From JBAIYU01 sp036763085 (lineage in GTDB: Bacteria; Bacillota; Negativicutes; DSM-1736; Dendrosporobacteraceae): 48,656 nucleotides of DNA. The notes below the pieces were generated by a model, which was not told where the DNA came from, ran no database searches, and was given only the letters and a program-made list of their open reading frames with translations. How positions within the stretch are numbered: the stretch's first letter is position 1; every line of letters begins with the position of its first letter. Below are positions 18,037-26,632 of the stretch, one piece after another. The stretch is taken from positions 1-48,656 of the forward strand of contig NZ_JBAIYU010000026.1 in assembly GCF_036763085.1 (NCBI RefSeq), written 5' to 3'. The translations under genes were made by a program, and so were the position numbers.

Positions 18037-18837
18037 CTAACACCGCTGCCTAACAGCCTCATATAGAATAACTGCGGCTGAAGCGGCTACATTCAACGAT
18101 TCAGCTGCTCCAAAAATTGGTATAAAAACCTTATTATTGGATGCATCTAATAGCCTATCACTTACTCCTCGGCCTTCGTTGCCGAAAACTATCGCAACTG
18201 GTTTACTAAAATCAGCTTCAAAGTAAACACTGGAAGAACTTAATGATGTCGCTGTTAAATTAATAGAGTTATCAGACACAAAACTGATTAAATCATCCTG
18301 GTTAACTCCTGAAACAACTGGTAGATGAAACAGTGAGCCCATAGTTGCTCGTACAGCCTTACTAGCATAAACATCAGTGCATCCTTTAGTTAATACTACA
18401 CTTGTAGCTCCCGCTGCATCGGCAGTACGAATCACTGTTCCTAAATTTCCAGGGTCCTGTAATGAATCTAAAACTACAATCAGCGGGTTGTCCGAAGCAA
18501 GCATATGATTTAATGTATAGCTTCTTTTTTTTATTATAATCATAATCCCTTGAGGTTGCTCCGTATCAGAAATCTTATCAAAGACACTTTCTGATACTTT
18601 AATCATTTTGCAAGCCTTATCTTCAAGCGAATTAATAATCCCTTTAACTCTGTCATTATTTAACGAATGCTCTGTATATAAGCATGTCTCAATGATCCAA
18701 TCTGAAGACACCGCTTCTTCAATTAGCCTGACTCCTTCAGCTGTAAATAACCCCATCTCATCTCGTTTTTTTTTCTGCTTTAAAGATACAACTAATTTAA
18801 CCGTTGTATTTTGGAGACTTGTTACAAGTTCACTCAC
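18037..18837 (-). CDS. TrmH/SpoU-family RNA 2'-O-methyltransferase
   Basis: A 266-aa SPOUT-fold enzyme. The N-terminal substrate-binding region (FTAEGVRLIEEAVSS) is followed by motif 1 VVLDSLQDPGNLGTVIRTADAAGA, motif 2 IVFGNEGRGVSDRLLD, and motif 3 IFGAAESLNVAASAAVILYEAVR. It corresponds to the YsgA-type gene next to pheS in Bacillus. The target RNA (23S rRNA or tRNA) is not evident. The GTG start at 18837 follows GGAGG and overlaps the ktrA stop (GTGA), so the two are translationally coupled. Confidence 0.93.
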   Translation of the reverse strand: MSELVTSLQNTTVKLVVSLKQKKKRDEMGLFTAEGVRLIEEAVSSDWIIETCLYTEHSLNNDRVKGIINSLEDKACKMIKVSESVFDKISDTEQPQGIMIIIKKRSYTLNHMLASDNPLIVVLDSLQDPGNLGTVIRTADAAGATSVVLTKGCTDVYASKAVRATMGSLFHLPVVSGVNQDDLISFVSDNSINLTATSLSSSSVYFEADFSKPVAIVFGNEGRGVSDRLLDASNNKVFIPIFGAAESLNVAASAAVILYEAVRQRC

Positions 18838-19490
18838 TCAAGTTCCTCCAATCGCTGTACACCTTCATTTGTACCCACTACAACGAGAATATCCTTATCG
18901 AGGAAATTCTCAGTCGGTAACGGAGGAACAATTAAATCTTCGCCTCTTTTGATTGCAACAACATTTATCCCATATTTCGCACGAATATTAGATCCAACCA
19001 AACTTTTCCCTACTAAGATTTTGGGCGCATTAATCTCCGCTATACTAAATTTCGGAGATAGCTCTATATAATCTAAAACATTCGTTGATATTAGGTTATG
19101 TGCGACACGCTGGGCCATATCGCGCTCTGGATAAACAACCCTATCAGCACCAATTTTTTGCAGCATTTTGCCATGAAGTGGATTGCGCGCCTTCGCAACA
19201 ATATACTTTACACCAATTTCTTTTAGCTGAAGCGTAGTTAAAACATTAGACTGAATATCTTCTCCTATTGCAACAACAACTACGTCAAAATTACGAATAC
19301 CTAATGCCAAAAGAGCATCCTCATCCGTGGTATCAGCTTGTACCACGTGAGTTACCTCATCGCTAACTTCCTGAACCCTCTGCCCATCTTTATCAATAGC
19401 TAAAACATCATAGCCCATTTTATGTAAGGCACTAGCCATGCTGGTACCAAAGCGACCTAACCCGATAATAGCAAATTGCTTTTTCTTCAT
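18834..19490 (-). CDS. ktrA: Potassium uptake regulator KtrA (TrkA family)
   Basis: A 218-aa cytosolic gating subunit of a Ktr potassium channel. The RCK_N Rossmann domain begins FAIIGLGRFGTSMASAL (glycine-rich nucleotide loop) with D after beta-2 (AIDKD). The RCK_C domain spans about 135-218. ATG 19490 follows AGGGAG. It lies 11 nt downstream of the ktrB-like channel gene and overlaps the methyltransferase start. Confidence 0.93.
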   Translation of the reverse strand: MKKKQFAIIGLGRFGTSMASALHKMGYDVLAIDKDGQRVQEVSDEVTHVVQADTTDEDALLALGIRNFDVVVVAIGEDIQSNVLTTLQLKEIGVKYIVAKARNPLHGKMLQKIGADRVVYPERDMAQRVAHNLISTNVLDYIELSPKFSIAEINAPKILVGKSLVGSNIRAKYGINVVAIKRGEDLIVPPLPTENFLDKDILVVVGTNEGVQRLEELE

Positions 19491-19501
19491 TTTCGCACTC
19501 C

Positions 19502-20863
19502 CTAACCTATAGTAATTTTACCTACTGGGTATTGAATAGCTTGTTTCTTATTTTTTAAAGCCAAAGCTAAGGCTAGCGTAACCGGTCCGACTCGTCCAGC
19601 AAACATTGTTAAAATAATCCACAGTTTACCTACTTCAGTAAGCGAAGGTGTAATTCCTGTCGATAATCCTACAGTACCAAACGCTGAAACCACTTCAAAA
19701 AGAATACTCATAAATGGGAAGTTTTCACTAATACTCAACATCATAGCGATAAATATCACCAAGGCTGCAGCTATAAATACTACAGAAAAAGATTTATAAA
19801 TTATTTCTTGTGAAATCCGGCGTTGAAATAGTTCAGCATCGTTTTTGCCTCTGATAAGAGACCAAATAGCTGAAGTAAGTACTGCAAAAGTAGTCGTTTT
19901 TACTCCACCGCCCGTAGATGCTGGTGATGCCCCGATAAACATTAAAATAATAACAAAAAACAAAGTCGCAACTCGTAGATCAGGAATATTTACTGTATTA
20001 TACCCTGCCGTACGAGTAGATACTGACTGGAAAAAACTTGCCAGAATTTTACCCTTTAAGCTCAAATCACCCATTGTTGCAGAGTTGTTATACTCTAGCA
20101 CAAATATAACAATAGTCCCAAAAACAATTAGAAACATAGACGTAACTAATACTACTTTAGTATGAAGGGAGAAAGCGTTAAATTTTCTGTTTTCCCAAAT
20201 ATCAGCTACTACTGCAAATCCAATACCGCCGAGGATTATCAATATACCTACCGTAACATTAATCGTAATGTCATCAACGTAGCCAGTTAAACTCCGGTAC
20301 TCCCCAAATAAATCAAAACCAGCATTACAGAACGCAGATACTGCATGCCAATATCCAAAGTATATGCCTTTTAGTCCATAGTCTAGATACCATTTGAAGG
20401 CTAAAATAGTGCCTCCGATAAATTCAATAACTAAAGAAGCTTGGATTACATACTTAGTTAATCTTACAATCCCGGCAACGGTCAATTGATTTAGGGCTTC
20501 CTGCATCACTAAACGTTCTCGCAATTGAATTTTTTTCCGCATTAGTAATGCCATTAGAGTTGCCATAGTCATGATGCCCAATCCACCAACTTGAATCAGA
20601 AGAATTATAACTAATTGGCCAAATTGTGAAAAATATGTTCCTGTATCCACTACAACCAAACCTGTAACGCAAACTGCAGATGTTGCAGTAAATAAAGCAT
20701 CGATAAAATCAAGCGTTTCCCCTGTAGCAGATGCAGCTGGAGTCATCAGTAATAAAGACCCAACTAGTATAATTCCGGCAAATCCCAAAGCTAGAATTTG
20801 GTAGGGCGTCAGACGCCAACTACTAAGATCCATCATATTAGACAAATTCGATTCTGTTTTCAA
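19502..20863 (-). CDS. ktrB: Potassium uptake membrane subunit KtrB (TrkH family)
   Basis: A 453-aa channel subunit with the four repeated M1-P-M2 units of the Trk/Ktr/HKT superfamily. Selectivity-filter-like segments are TATSAVCVTGLVVVDTG, AVSAFCNAGFDLFG, SVSTRTAGYNTV and VSAFGTVGLSTGIT. The best start is TTG 20863, 8 nt after GGAG; the upstream ATG (20911) lacks a ribosome site. A promoter TAGACT-N17-TATAAT (20897-20925) lies just upstream. It forms an operon with ktrA and the RNA methyltransferase. Confidence 0.93.
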   Translation of the reverse strand: MKTESNLSNMMDLSSWRLTPYQILALGFAGIILVGSLLLMTPAASATGETLDFIDALFTATSAVCVTGLVVVDTGTYFSQFGQLVIILLIQVGGLGIMTMATLMALLMRKKIQLRERLVMQEALNQLTVAGIVRLTKYVIQASLVIEFIGGTILAFKWYLDYGLKGIYFGYWHAVSAFCNAGFDLFGEYRSLTGYVDDITINVTVGILIILGGIGFAVVADIWENRKFNAFSLHTKVVLVTSMFLIVFGTIVIFVLEYNNSATMGDLSLKGKILASFFQSVSTRTAGYNTVNIPDLRVATLFFVIILMFIGASPASTGGGVKTTTFAVLTSAIWSLIRGKNDAELFQRRISQEIIYKSFSVVFIAAALVIFIAMMLSISENFPFMSILFEVVSAFGTVGLSTGITPSLTEVGKLWIILTMFAGRVGPVTLALALALKNKKQAIQYPVGKITIG

Positions 20864-20896
20864 TATATACACTCCAACAATATATTTAACATGACT

Positions 20897-20925
20897 ATTA
20901 TAATGGTACAAATATCCTTAGTCTA
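20897..20925 (-). promoter_or_regulatory. Promoter of the ktrBA operon
   Basis: Minus-strand TAGACT (20920-20925), 17-bp spacer, perfect TATAAT (20897-20902). Start of transcription is near 20890. Confidence 0.65.
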
Positions 20926-20949
20926 CTATTAACCTTTATTTTGCCAAAT

Positions 20950-20998
20950 AATTCAATAAAAAAACACCCGTCTAAGACAGATGTTTTTTTATTGAATT
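20950..20998 (-). terminator. Intrinsic terminator after the aldolase gene
   Basis: Arms of 17 bp (AATTCAATAAAAAAACA / TGTTTTTTTATTGAATT) with an internal GTCT/AGAC stem sit 3 nt after the aldolase stop and carry their own T-run. Confidence 0.88.
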
Positions 20999-21001
20999 AT
21001 A

Positions 21002-21856
21002 TTATATTGCTACAGCTTTGGAGATACAGCCAAAATTCAGCATGTAATTACGTACTGAGTCTTTAACGCCCCGCTTAACAACTGACATTAGGTGAATGTA
21101 GTTTGAGGTTGGGGTTTTGGTTAATTCTGATCTTAGCCTTTCAGCCGCTGCTAGTGACATATCTGTAGCAATATTTACTTTCGATATTCCTGAGCTTATG
21201 GAATTGCGATAATCTTCATTAGCTAGTTTGGAGCCGCCATGCATGACAAGAGGTATATCTATTGTGTTGTTTAGCTCACTCAACCGAGAAAAATTCAGTC
21301 TTGGGCTTCCTCTATAAGATCCATGATTATTCCCTATTGCTACAGCTAGAGCATCAACCTTTGTTTTATCTACAAACTCAGATGCCATATCCGGACTCAC
21401 CATATTTGCATCTGTTATTGTATCAATTTGGCCGCAACTACCAATATAGCCCAATTCTCCTTCGACTGTTATACCGAGAGAATGGGCTATTCGACAAATT
21501 TCTTTAGTCTTATTCAAATTTTCACCAAAAGACAAACTCGACCCATCAAACATAACTGAGGTAAATCCCCAGTTAATAGCTTTCATTATTCCATCATAGG
21601 TATATCCATGGTCCAGATGTAACGCGATAGGAACTGTAGATTTTTGAGCACTACGTACCATCGCCGCACTCAATGTATCTACATCTACAAACCGAAATAA
21701 ACGTTCAGGAATTCCAATAACTAGGGGAGTTTTAAGCTCTTCTGCCACCTCTACAACAGCGCCAAGCGTCTCGAGATTAAATACGTTAAAGCCTCCAACC
21801 GCGTATTTCCTTTTCCGTGCATCCTGAAGTATTTCTCGCATATTTACCAAGGCCAA
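21002..21856 (-). CDS. Class II ketose-bisphosphate aldolase
   Basis: A 284-aa zinc-dependent aldolase of the FbaA/GatY family, which splits ketose 1,6-bisphosphates into DHAP and an aldehyde. Metal-site segments are visible: ALHLDHGYTYD, VEGELGYIG, AIGNNHGSY and LVMHGGSK, then KVNIATDMSLA. The third motif reads HGGSK rather than the common HGGSG, and GNNHG replaces GT-HG, so a substrate other than fructose bisphosphate is possible. The best start is TTG 21856, 8 nt after AAAGGAGG, giving MALVNMREIL; the upstream start overlaps that site. Confidence 0.9.
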   Translation of the reverse strand: MALVNMREILQDARKRKYAVGGFNVFNLETLGAVVEVAEELKTPLVIGIPERLFRFVDVDTLSAAMVRSAQKSTVPIALHLDHGYTYDGIMKAINWGFTSVMFDGSSLSFGENLNKTKEICRIAHSLGITVEGELGYIGSCGQIDTITDANMVSPDMASEFVDKTKVDALAVAIGNNHGSYRGSPRLNFSRLSELNNTIDIPLVMHGGSKLANEDYRNSISSGISKVNIATDMSLAAAERLRSELTKTPTSNYIHLMSVVKRGVKDSVRNYMLNFGCISKAVAI

Positions 21857-21914
21857 GGGAAACTCCTCCTTTGGGTTCAATTTGGTCTATAGTTTGATCC
21901 GTTTGATATATATT

Positions 21915-21943
21915 ATTCTAAAACTTCCAAAAAAAACCTGCAA
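21915..21943 (-). promoter_or_regulatory. Promoter of the aldolase gene
   Basis: Minus-strand TTGCAG (21938-21943), 17-bp spacer containing a T-tract, TAGAAT (21915-21920). Confidence 0.6.
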
Positions 21944-21954
21944 AATAGTGACTT

Positions 21955-21976
21955 AATTTTCACAATAGTGAAAATT
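21955..21976. promoter_or_regulatory. Palindromic operator-like site upstream of the aldolase promoter
   Basis: AATTTTCAC-aata-GTGAAAATT has perfect 9-bp arms. It sits 12 bp upstream of the -35 box, a position suited to an activator. It is separate from the rplT terminator next to it. Confidence 0.5.
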
Positions 21977-21999
21977 TTATGAACCAAAGCAACAAAAAA

Positions 22000-22025
22000 G
22001 GATTTCGGCAATTTTACCGAAATCC
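22000..22025 (-). terminator. Intrinsic terminator after rplT
   Basis: Stem GGATTTCGG/CCGAAATCC followed on the minus strand by TTTTTTG. Confidence 0.9.
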
Positions 22026-22039
22026 ATTTTTTCATAATA

Positions 22040-22393
22040 TTAGAGTTGTTCTTTTGCAGTAGCAACAAGTTGGCCAAATGCTGCACTATCGCTAATAGCT
22101 AAATCAGCAAGCATTTTACGGTTTACTTCTACGCCAGCTTTCTTTAAGCCGTTGATTAATTGGCTATAAGAAATACCATTGATGCGGGCTGCCGCATTAA
22201 TACGAGCAATCCATAATTTGCGGAATTCGCCTTTTTTAGCACGACGGTCACGACGAGCATAGTAAAGAGCTTTCATTACTACTTCATTAGCTTTTTTGAA
22301 CTGCTTGCTTCTTGCACCTCTGTAACCTTTAGCTAACTTTAAAATCTTTTTATGACGTCTATGTGCAGTCACGCCTTTTTTAACTCTTGGCAT
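22040..22393 (-). CDS. rplT: 50S ribosomal protein L20
   Basis: A 117-aa protein with the characteristic start MPRVKKGVTAHRRHKKILKLAKGYRG-type residues and the family segments KKGEFRKLWIARINAAAR and YSQLINGLKKAGVEVNRKMLADLA. L20 assembles early on 23S rRNA and in Firmicutes also represses its own operon through the leader upstream of infC. ATG 22393 follows AGGAGG. Confidence 0.98.
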   Translation of the reverse strand: MPRVKKGVTAHRRHKKILKLAKGYRGARSKQFKKANEVVMKALYYARRDRRAKKGEFRKLWIARINAAARINGISYSQLINGLKKAGVEVNRKMLADLAISDSAAFGQLVATAKEQL

Positions 22394-22425
22394 GTTCGTT
22401 ACCTCCTATTTAATAAGTATTGTTC

Positions 22426-22623
22426 TTAGGCGTAAGGAAGCATTCTAGCTACGCGCTCGTGATCGGACTTGCTCACAAGGCTAGCCTTACGCAGATTACG
22501 TTTACGGGATGGTGATTTTTTCTCAAGAATATGACTTTTAAATGCTTTTGAACGTTTAAATTCGCCTGTACCGGTTGCTTTAAAACGTTTAGCGGCGGCT
22601 TTACGAGTTTTCATTTTAGGCAT
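22426..22623 (-). CDS. rpmI: 50S ribosomal protein L35
   Basis: A 65-aa, very basic protein with the family opening MPKMKTRKAAAKRFKATGTG and the HILEKKSPSRKRNLRK segment. ATG 22623 follows AAAGGAGG. It is the middle gene of infC-rpmI-rplT, 32 nt upstream of rplT. Confidence 0.98.
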   Translation of the reverse strand: MPKMKTRKAAAKRFKATGTGEFKRSKAFKSHILEKKSPSRKRNLRKASLVSKSDHERVARMLPYA

Positions 22624-22636
22624 GGTTGTTCCTCCT

Positions 22637-23155
22637 TTAGTTATGCGGCTTCGGTGATAGAATCATTATCATATTTTTACCTTCAAGCTTAGGTTCACGC
22701 TCAATTGTTACCAAATCTTTAAGTTCAGCTGCCATTTTAACTAGAACTTGTCTACCTAGTTCTGGATGGGAAAGTTCCCGTCCGCGGAACATAATAGTTA
22801 CTTTAACTTTATCGCCATCTTCGATAAACCTAAGAGCATTCTTTAGCTTGACGTTAAAATCGTGATCTTCAATATTTGGACGAAGTTTTACTTCCTTTAC
22901 AGTAACAACTTTTTGCTTTTTCTTCGCCTCTTTATCGCGCTTTTGCTGTTCGAATTTAAATTTTCCATAGTCCATAATACGGCAAACGGGTGGCTTAGCC
23001 ATAGGAGCTACTTCAACTAAATCCAGTTGCTGCTCTGCAGCTAACCGTAGTGCATCCCTTGATAACATGATCCCCAACTGCTCACCGGTTGAACTTGTTA
23101 CACGAACCTCTCTTGCGCGAATTTCCTCATTGATCTTTAAAGTTTCTTTACTAAT
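22637..23155 (-). CDS. infC: Translation initiation factor IF-3 (ATT start)
   Basis: A 172-aa IF-3. Reading the frame upstream of the first apparent TTG/ATG gives the conserved N-domain start SKETLKINEEIRAREVRV. The initiation codon is therefore ATT at 23155, 7 nt after AGGAGGTG. ATT/ATA/ATC starts are a hallmark of infC and permit autoregulation, since IF-3 itself discriminates against them. The C-domain contains KEVKLRPNIEDHDFNVKLK and VTIMFRGRELSHPELG. It is 13 nt upstream of rpmI. Confidence 0.97.
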   Translation of the reverse strand: MSKETLKINEEIRAREVRVTSSTGEQLGIMLSRDALRLAAEQQLDLVEVAPMAKPPVCRIMDYGKFKFEQQKRDKEAKKKQKVVTVKEVKLRPNIEDHDFNVKLKNALRFIEDGDKVKVTIMFRGRELSHPELGRQVLVKMAAELKDLVTIEREPKLEGKNMIMILSPKPHN

Positions 23156-23197
23156 TGAGATTCACCTCCTGAAATTTTCGAGATAAAAATAATAAAA

Positions 23198-23330
23198 GCG
23201 GGTGGACATAAGCCACCCGCACCAATAGTAAAATAAAACTATGGCAATATCAACCTTACCAACTTCAGCGCTGCAAGGTGAGAAGCGGATGGCTTCTACT
23301 TAATCATTAATGTTACCTTGTAATATTAGC
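23198..23330 (-). ncRNA. L20-type leader of infC-rpmI-rplT with terminator
   Basis: Between a clear promoter and infC the transcript holds paired segments GAAGCC-AT-CCGCTTCTCACC-like and AAGTTGGTAAGGT. A strong hairpin GCGGGTGG/CCACCCGC (23198-23220) follows, with TTTTATTATTTTT after it. This matches the layout of the Firmicutes L20 leader, in which L20 binding promotes termination. The exact boundaries are approximate. Confidence 0.75.
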
Positions 23331-23351
23331 ATCCTATTCCAATAAAGTCAA
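23323..23351 (-). promoter_or_regulatory. Promoter of infC-rpmI-rplT
   Basis: Minus-strand TTGACT (23346-23351), 17-bp spacer, TAATAT (23323-23328); the start is near 23316, at the head of the leader. The -35 lies 8 nt beyond the thrS stop. Confidence 0.8.
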
Positions 23352-23358
23352 GCACCGT

Positions 23359-25269
23359 TTAGGATTTTTCCGCAATTTTTACCAAAATATCCGAAATAAA
23401 TTGATCTACTGCCTGAGCGCCAATATCACCTTCACCGCGTTTTCGTACTGCGACGCTATAGGTCTCAGCTTCCTTATCACCTACAACTAAAATATACGGT
23501 GTTTTTTCTAGCTGACCCTCACGTATTTTATAGCCGATTTTCTCATTACGATCATCAACTGTAACTCGAATATCTTTATCACGCATAACAGCTGCCAGCT
23601 TATTGGCATATTCTACATGTCGATCGGTGATTGGCAATATTTTAACCTGGACAGGTGCCAACCATACTGGGAACGCTCCTGCATAATGTTCGATTAAGAT
23701 TCCAATAAAGCGCTCAAGACTTCCATAAACAACCCGATGAATCATTACCGGACGATGTTTCTGTCCATCCTCCCCAATATAATTCAAGTCAAATTTTTCT
23801 GGTAGCATCATATCCAACTGAATTGTACCGCATTGCCAAGTACGACCTATAGAATCTTTCAGATGAAAGTCAATTTTAGGGCCATAGAAAGCACCATCGC
23901 CTTCATTAACCTTATAATTCATTCCACGTTCCTCGAGTGATTCACGAAGAGCGTTTGTTGCAGTTTCCCAAACTTCATCAGATCCCATGGCTTTTTCCGG
24001 TTTAGTGCTCAATTCAGCATGATAACTTAACCCAAAAGTACGATACACAGTATCAAACAAATCGATTACACCATTAATTTCAGACTTAATTTGCGATGGG
24101 AGCATAAAGATATGGGCATCATCCTGAGTAAAGCTACGTACTCTCATTAGTCCATGTAACGCACCAGAAAGCTCGTGGCGATGTACTAAGCCCATTTCGG
24201 CAGTGCGCAGAGGCAAATCACGATAACTGTGGTGCTGAGTTTTATATATTAGAATACCACCTGGACAGTTCATCGGCTTTACTGCATAACCTTCTTCATC
24301 GATGTTGGTGAAATACATGTTTTCACGGTAATGATCCCAGTGACCAGACATCTGCCATAATTTTTGATTTAGAATAATAGGTGTTTTAATTTCCTGATAG
24401 CCATACTTAACATGAAGTTTGCGCCAGAAGTTTTCCAGTTCGTTGCGAATTATCATTCCTTTGGGATGAAAAAACGGAAACCCGGGACCTTCTTCTTGAA
24501 TACTGAATAGATCTAATTCACGACCCAACTTGCGGTGATCACGCTTAGCCGCCTCTTCTAACATTAACAAATATGCGTCAAGTTCAGCTTTTTTCTCAAA
24601 CGCAGTTCCATATATACGCTGAAGCATTTTGCGTTTTTCATCACCACGCCAATAAGCACCTGCAATACTTTGGAGTTTGACAGCTTTTACGCGGCCCGTT
24701 GACGGAGCATGGGGACCAGCGCATAAATCGCTGAATTCGCCTTGCTTATATAACGAAATTGTAACATCTTCAGGCAAGTCCTTAATCAACTCTATTTTAT
24801 AAGTCTCACCTTGTTCTTCAAACATTCTTAATGCTTGTTCTCGCGATAACTCAACACGTTCGATAGGAAGATTTTCTTGTACAATCTTCTCCATTTCAGT
24901 CTGAATCTTTGCTAAATCCTCTGGGCTAAATGGCTGAGGAGTATCGAAATCGTAATAAAAACCATTTGTTATAGATGGTCCGATAGCTAGTTTCACATCA
25001 CTATACAAACGCTTAACGGCTTGAGCAAGAATGTGCGAAGCACTATGACGCAAAACTTCTTTTCCTTCGCCATCTTCGAAAGTTATGAATTCTACACTGC
25101 CATCGCGCTCCAATTTATAATTCAAATCCACCGGCCTGCCATCAAACTTTGCAGCTAAAGCACTTTTAGCTAAACTGCGACTTAATGACTGTGCAAATTC
25201 GGCCAAAGTAATACCATGATCAACTTCACGGATTGCCCCATCTTTAAGTGTAATTTTTAGTTTTTCCAC
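23359..25269 (-). CDS. thrS: Threonyl-tRNA synthetase
   Basis: A 636-aa class II synthetase. Domains in order: N-terminal TGS (LKDGAIREVDHGITLAEFA, 1-62), editing domain (HSASHILAQAVKRLY with the HxxxH site, later CAGPH), class II core with motif 2 (LVHRHELSGALHGLMRVRSFTQDDAH), zinc ligands including the Cys of MNCPGG, and C-terminal anticodon-binding domain. The GTG start at 25269 follows AGGAGG by 8 nt. Controlled by a Thr T-box. Confidence 0.98.
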   Translation of the reverse strand: MEKLKITLKDGAIREVDHGITLAEFAQSLSRSLAKSALAAKFDGRPVDLNYKLERDGSVEFITFEDGEGKEVLRHSASHILAQAVKRLYSDVKLAIGPSITNGFYYDFDTPQPFSPEDLAKIQTEMEKIVQENLPIERVELSREQALRMFEEQGETYKIELIKDLPEDVTISLYKQGEFSDLCAGPHAPSTGRVKAVKLQSIAGAYWRGDEKRKMLQRIYGTAFEKKAELDAYLLMLEEAAKRDHRKLGRELDLFSIQEEGPGFPFFHPKGMIIRNELENFWRKLHVKYGYQEIKTPIILNQKLWQMSGHWDHYRENMYFTNIDEEGYAVKPMNCPGGILIYKTQHHSYRDLPLRTAEMGLVHRHELSGALHGLMRVRSFTQDDAHIFMLPSQIKSEINGVIDLFDTVYRTFGLSYHAELSTKPEKAMGSDEVWETATNALRESLEERGMNYKVNEGDGAFYGPKIDFHLKDSIGRTWQCGTIQLDMMLPEKFDLNYIGEDGQKHRPVMIHRVVYGSLERFIGILIEHYAGAFPVWLAPVQVKILPITDRHVEYANKLAAVMRDKDIRVTVDDRNEKIGYKIREGQLEKTPYILVVGDKEAETYSVAVRKRGEGDIGAQAVDQFISDILVKIAEKS

Positions 25270-25297
25270 TTATATAACCTCCTGACAATAAATAAAA

Positions 25298-25526
25298 AAA
25301 CTCTCATTCCCAAATAGGGACGAGAGTTCTACCCGCGGTTCCACCCTGATTGACTTTAATAAAGTCCATCTTAATTTTTATAACGGGAACTACCCCGGCT
25401 AGGCTTACTATATTTCAGCCGCGCAGTTTAGAGGTGGTAATAATAGCTTACGCGTAAAATGCTTGCAGCCTGTGGCATTTTCTCTCTGTAACGCTTTAAA
25501 ATCTATTATCGTGTCCTCTGCATTAC
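25298..25526 (-). promoter_or_regulatory. T-box leader of thrS (Thr specifier ACC)
   Basis: T-box core AGGGTGGAACCGCG at 25334-25347, followed by a terminator hairpin CTCTC/GAGAG with CCC/GGG and a T-run (25298-25328). In stem I the 5' GAGG pairs with CCTC, leaving ACC-A directly before it; the specifier is ACC (Thr) at 25436-25438. The geometry is the same as in the pheS leader. Confidence 0.93.
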
Positions 25527-25551
25527 TTTTTAAATAATTAATTTTTTATTA

Positions 25552-25580
25552 ATTATATATTTATCCATTCGAACTGTCAA
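25552..25580 (-). promoter_or_regulatory. Consensus promoter of the thrS T-box
   Basis: TTGACA (25575-25580), 17-bp spacer, TATAAT (25552-25557): a perfect sigma-A consensus on the minus strand. The -35 box overlaps the ytxC stop codon. Confidence 0.9.
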
Positions 25581-26470
25581 GATTCAACACTCTTTAAACA
25601 GAACTCACATCCGTTGCAAGTTATTACACGCCCCTCAAAAACATTGTTAATAGTTTCCACTACATTAGAGATACCATTAAAATTGTCATTGTGTAATATT
25701 ATACTATATGGAGCTATCGTTATTAATGCTGTAATTAGTAGATCTTCATAGTTTATGTCAGAAAAACTGCTTATTGTGCAGTTTTCAAGATATTGGCTGC
25801 TTATTGCTTTACCTTGGTTATCTAATACTTTATAAGTACCACTATTATCAATTACTACGTGTACTTCTTCAGTTCGAGTCTCTTGAACATCTACAAAATA
25901 TCTAAGTACGCCGATAAATTCTTTATACTCCATCTCCATCATGAAATCATCCACTGCTTTATCAACTAAATCTACAAGCTTTTCACGATAATCTTTCAGC
26001 CTAAAGTTTATAAAGCCTTCAACTACGAGCTCGTGGTGGTTATCAAGATACTCAAGAATCTTGGATGCTACATTATCACGACGTGCATTATAGCTGAAAG
26101 CAGGGTCGATTATATCTGTACATTTAAGCAGTTTTATAGCATTGCAATAAATTTCATCTCGCTCCAACTGGCTAAAATAATAATAATTTTGCTCAATAAT
26201 CCTTTTAATTATTTTCTTTTCTTCATGCATTACTATCAATTCGGCTAAAATATTAGCAACCTGGTTTTTAAGTAAGTTTTTTATACGTTCATAGTTCCGA
26301 AAAGATAGTTCGCCTTCTATAACGTTGCAGCCAATGAATCTATAATCCCCTTTAATAATTTCATCTAGTGCAATTCGGAAGCCTTCTTTATTTAATGATA
26401 TACAATCATTTTGCAACCTTGTCCGCACATCGTCTGTTGTATCATTTAAACCAACAGAAAGTAGTTTCAC
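25577..26470 (-). CDS. ytxC: Sporulation protein YtxC
   Basis: A 297-aa protein of the YtxC family, found in spore-formers and normally next to thrS, as here. Conserved stretches include the FINFRLKDYREKLVDLVDKAVDDFMMEMEYKEF block (about 155-190) and a C-terminal CNGCEFC motif that may bind metal. GTG 26470 is 8 nt after GGGAG and is preferred to the GTG at 26479, which overlaps that site. The function is not known. Confidence 0.9.
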   Translation of the reverse strand: MKLLSVGLNDTTDDVRTRLQNDCISLNKEGFRIALDEIIKGDYRFIGCNVIEGELSFRNYERIKNLLKNQVANILAELIVMHEEKKIIKRIIEQNYYYFSQLERDEIYCNAIKLLKCTDIIDPAFSYNARRDNVASKILEYLDNHHELVVEGFINFRLKDYREKLVDLVDKAVDDFMMEMEYKEFIGVLRYFVDVQETRTEEVHVVIDNSGTYKVLDNQGKAISSQYLENCTISSFSDINYEDLLITALITIAPYSIILHNDNFNGISNVVETINNVFEGRVITCNGCEFCLKSVES

Positions 26471-26540
26471 GAGCCTCACTCCCTTCTAGGTCTATTATAT
26501 GTTTTACATCTTGATTGCATACAAAACAATTACTGCAAGA

Positions 26541-26588
26541 AAAACAAGCCATATGCGTTAGCAAAACTAATCGCATATGGCTTGTTTT
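26541..26588 (-). terminator. Long-stem terminator
   Basis: Arms of 17 bp (AAAACAAGCCATATGCG / CGCATATGGCTTGTTTT) plus an inner TTAG/CTAA stem are followed on the minus strand by TTTTTC. It lies between the GRAM-like gene and ytxC. Confidence 0.85.
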
Positions 26589-26632
26589 TCAAAACGTATC
26601 TAATGTAATTGTTGACAACAGATGCTAGCATT

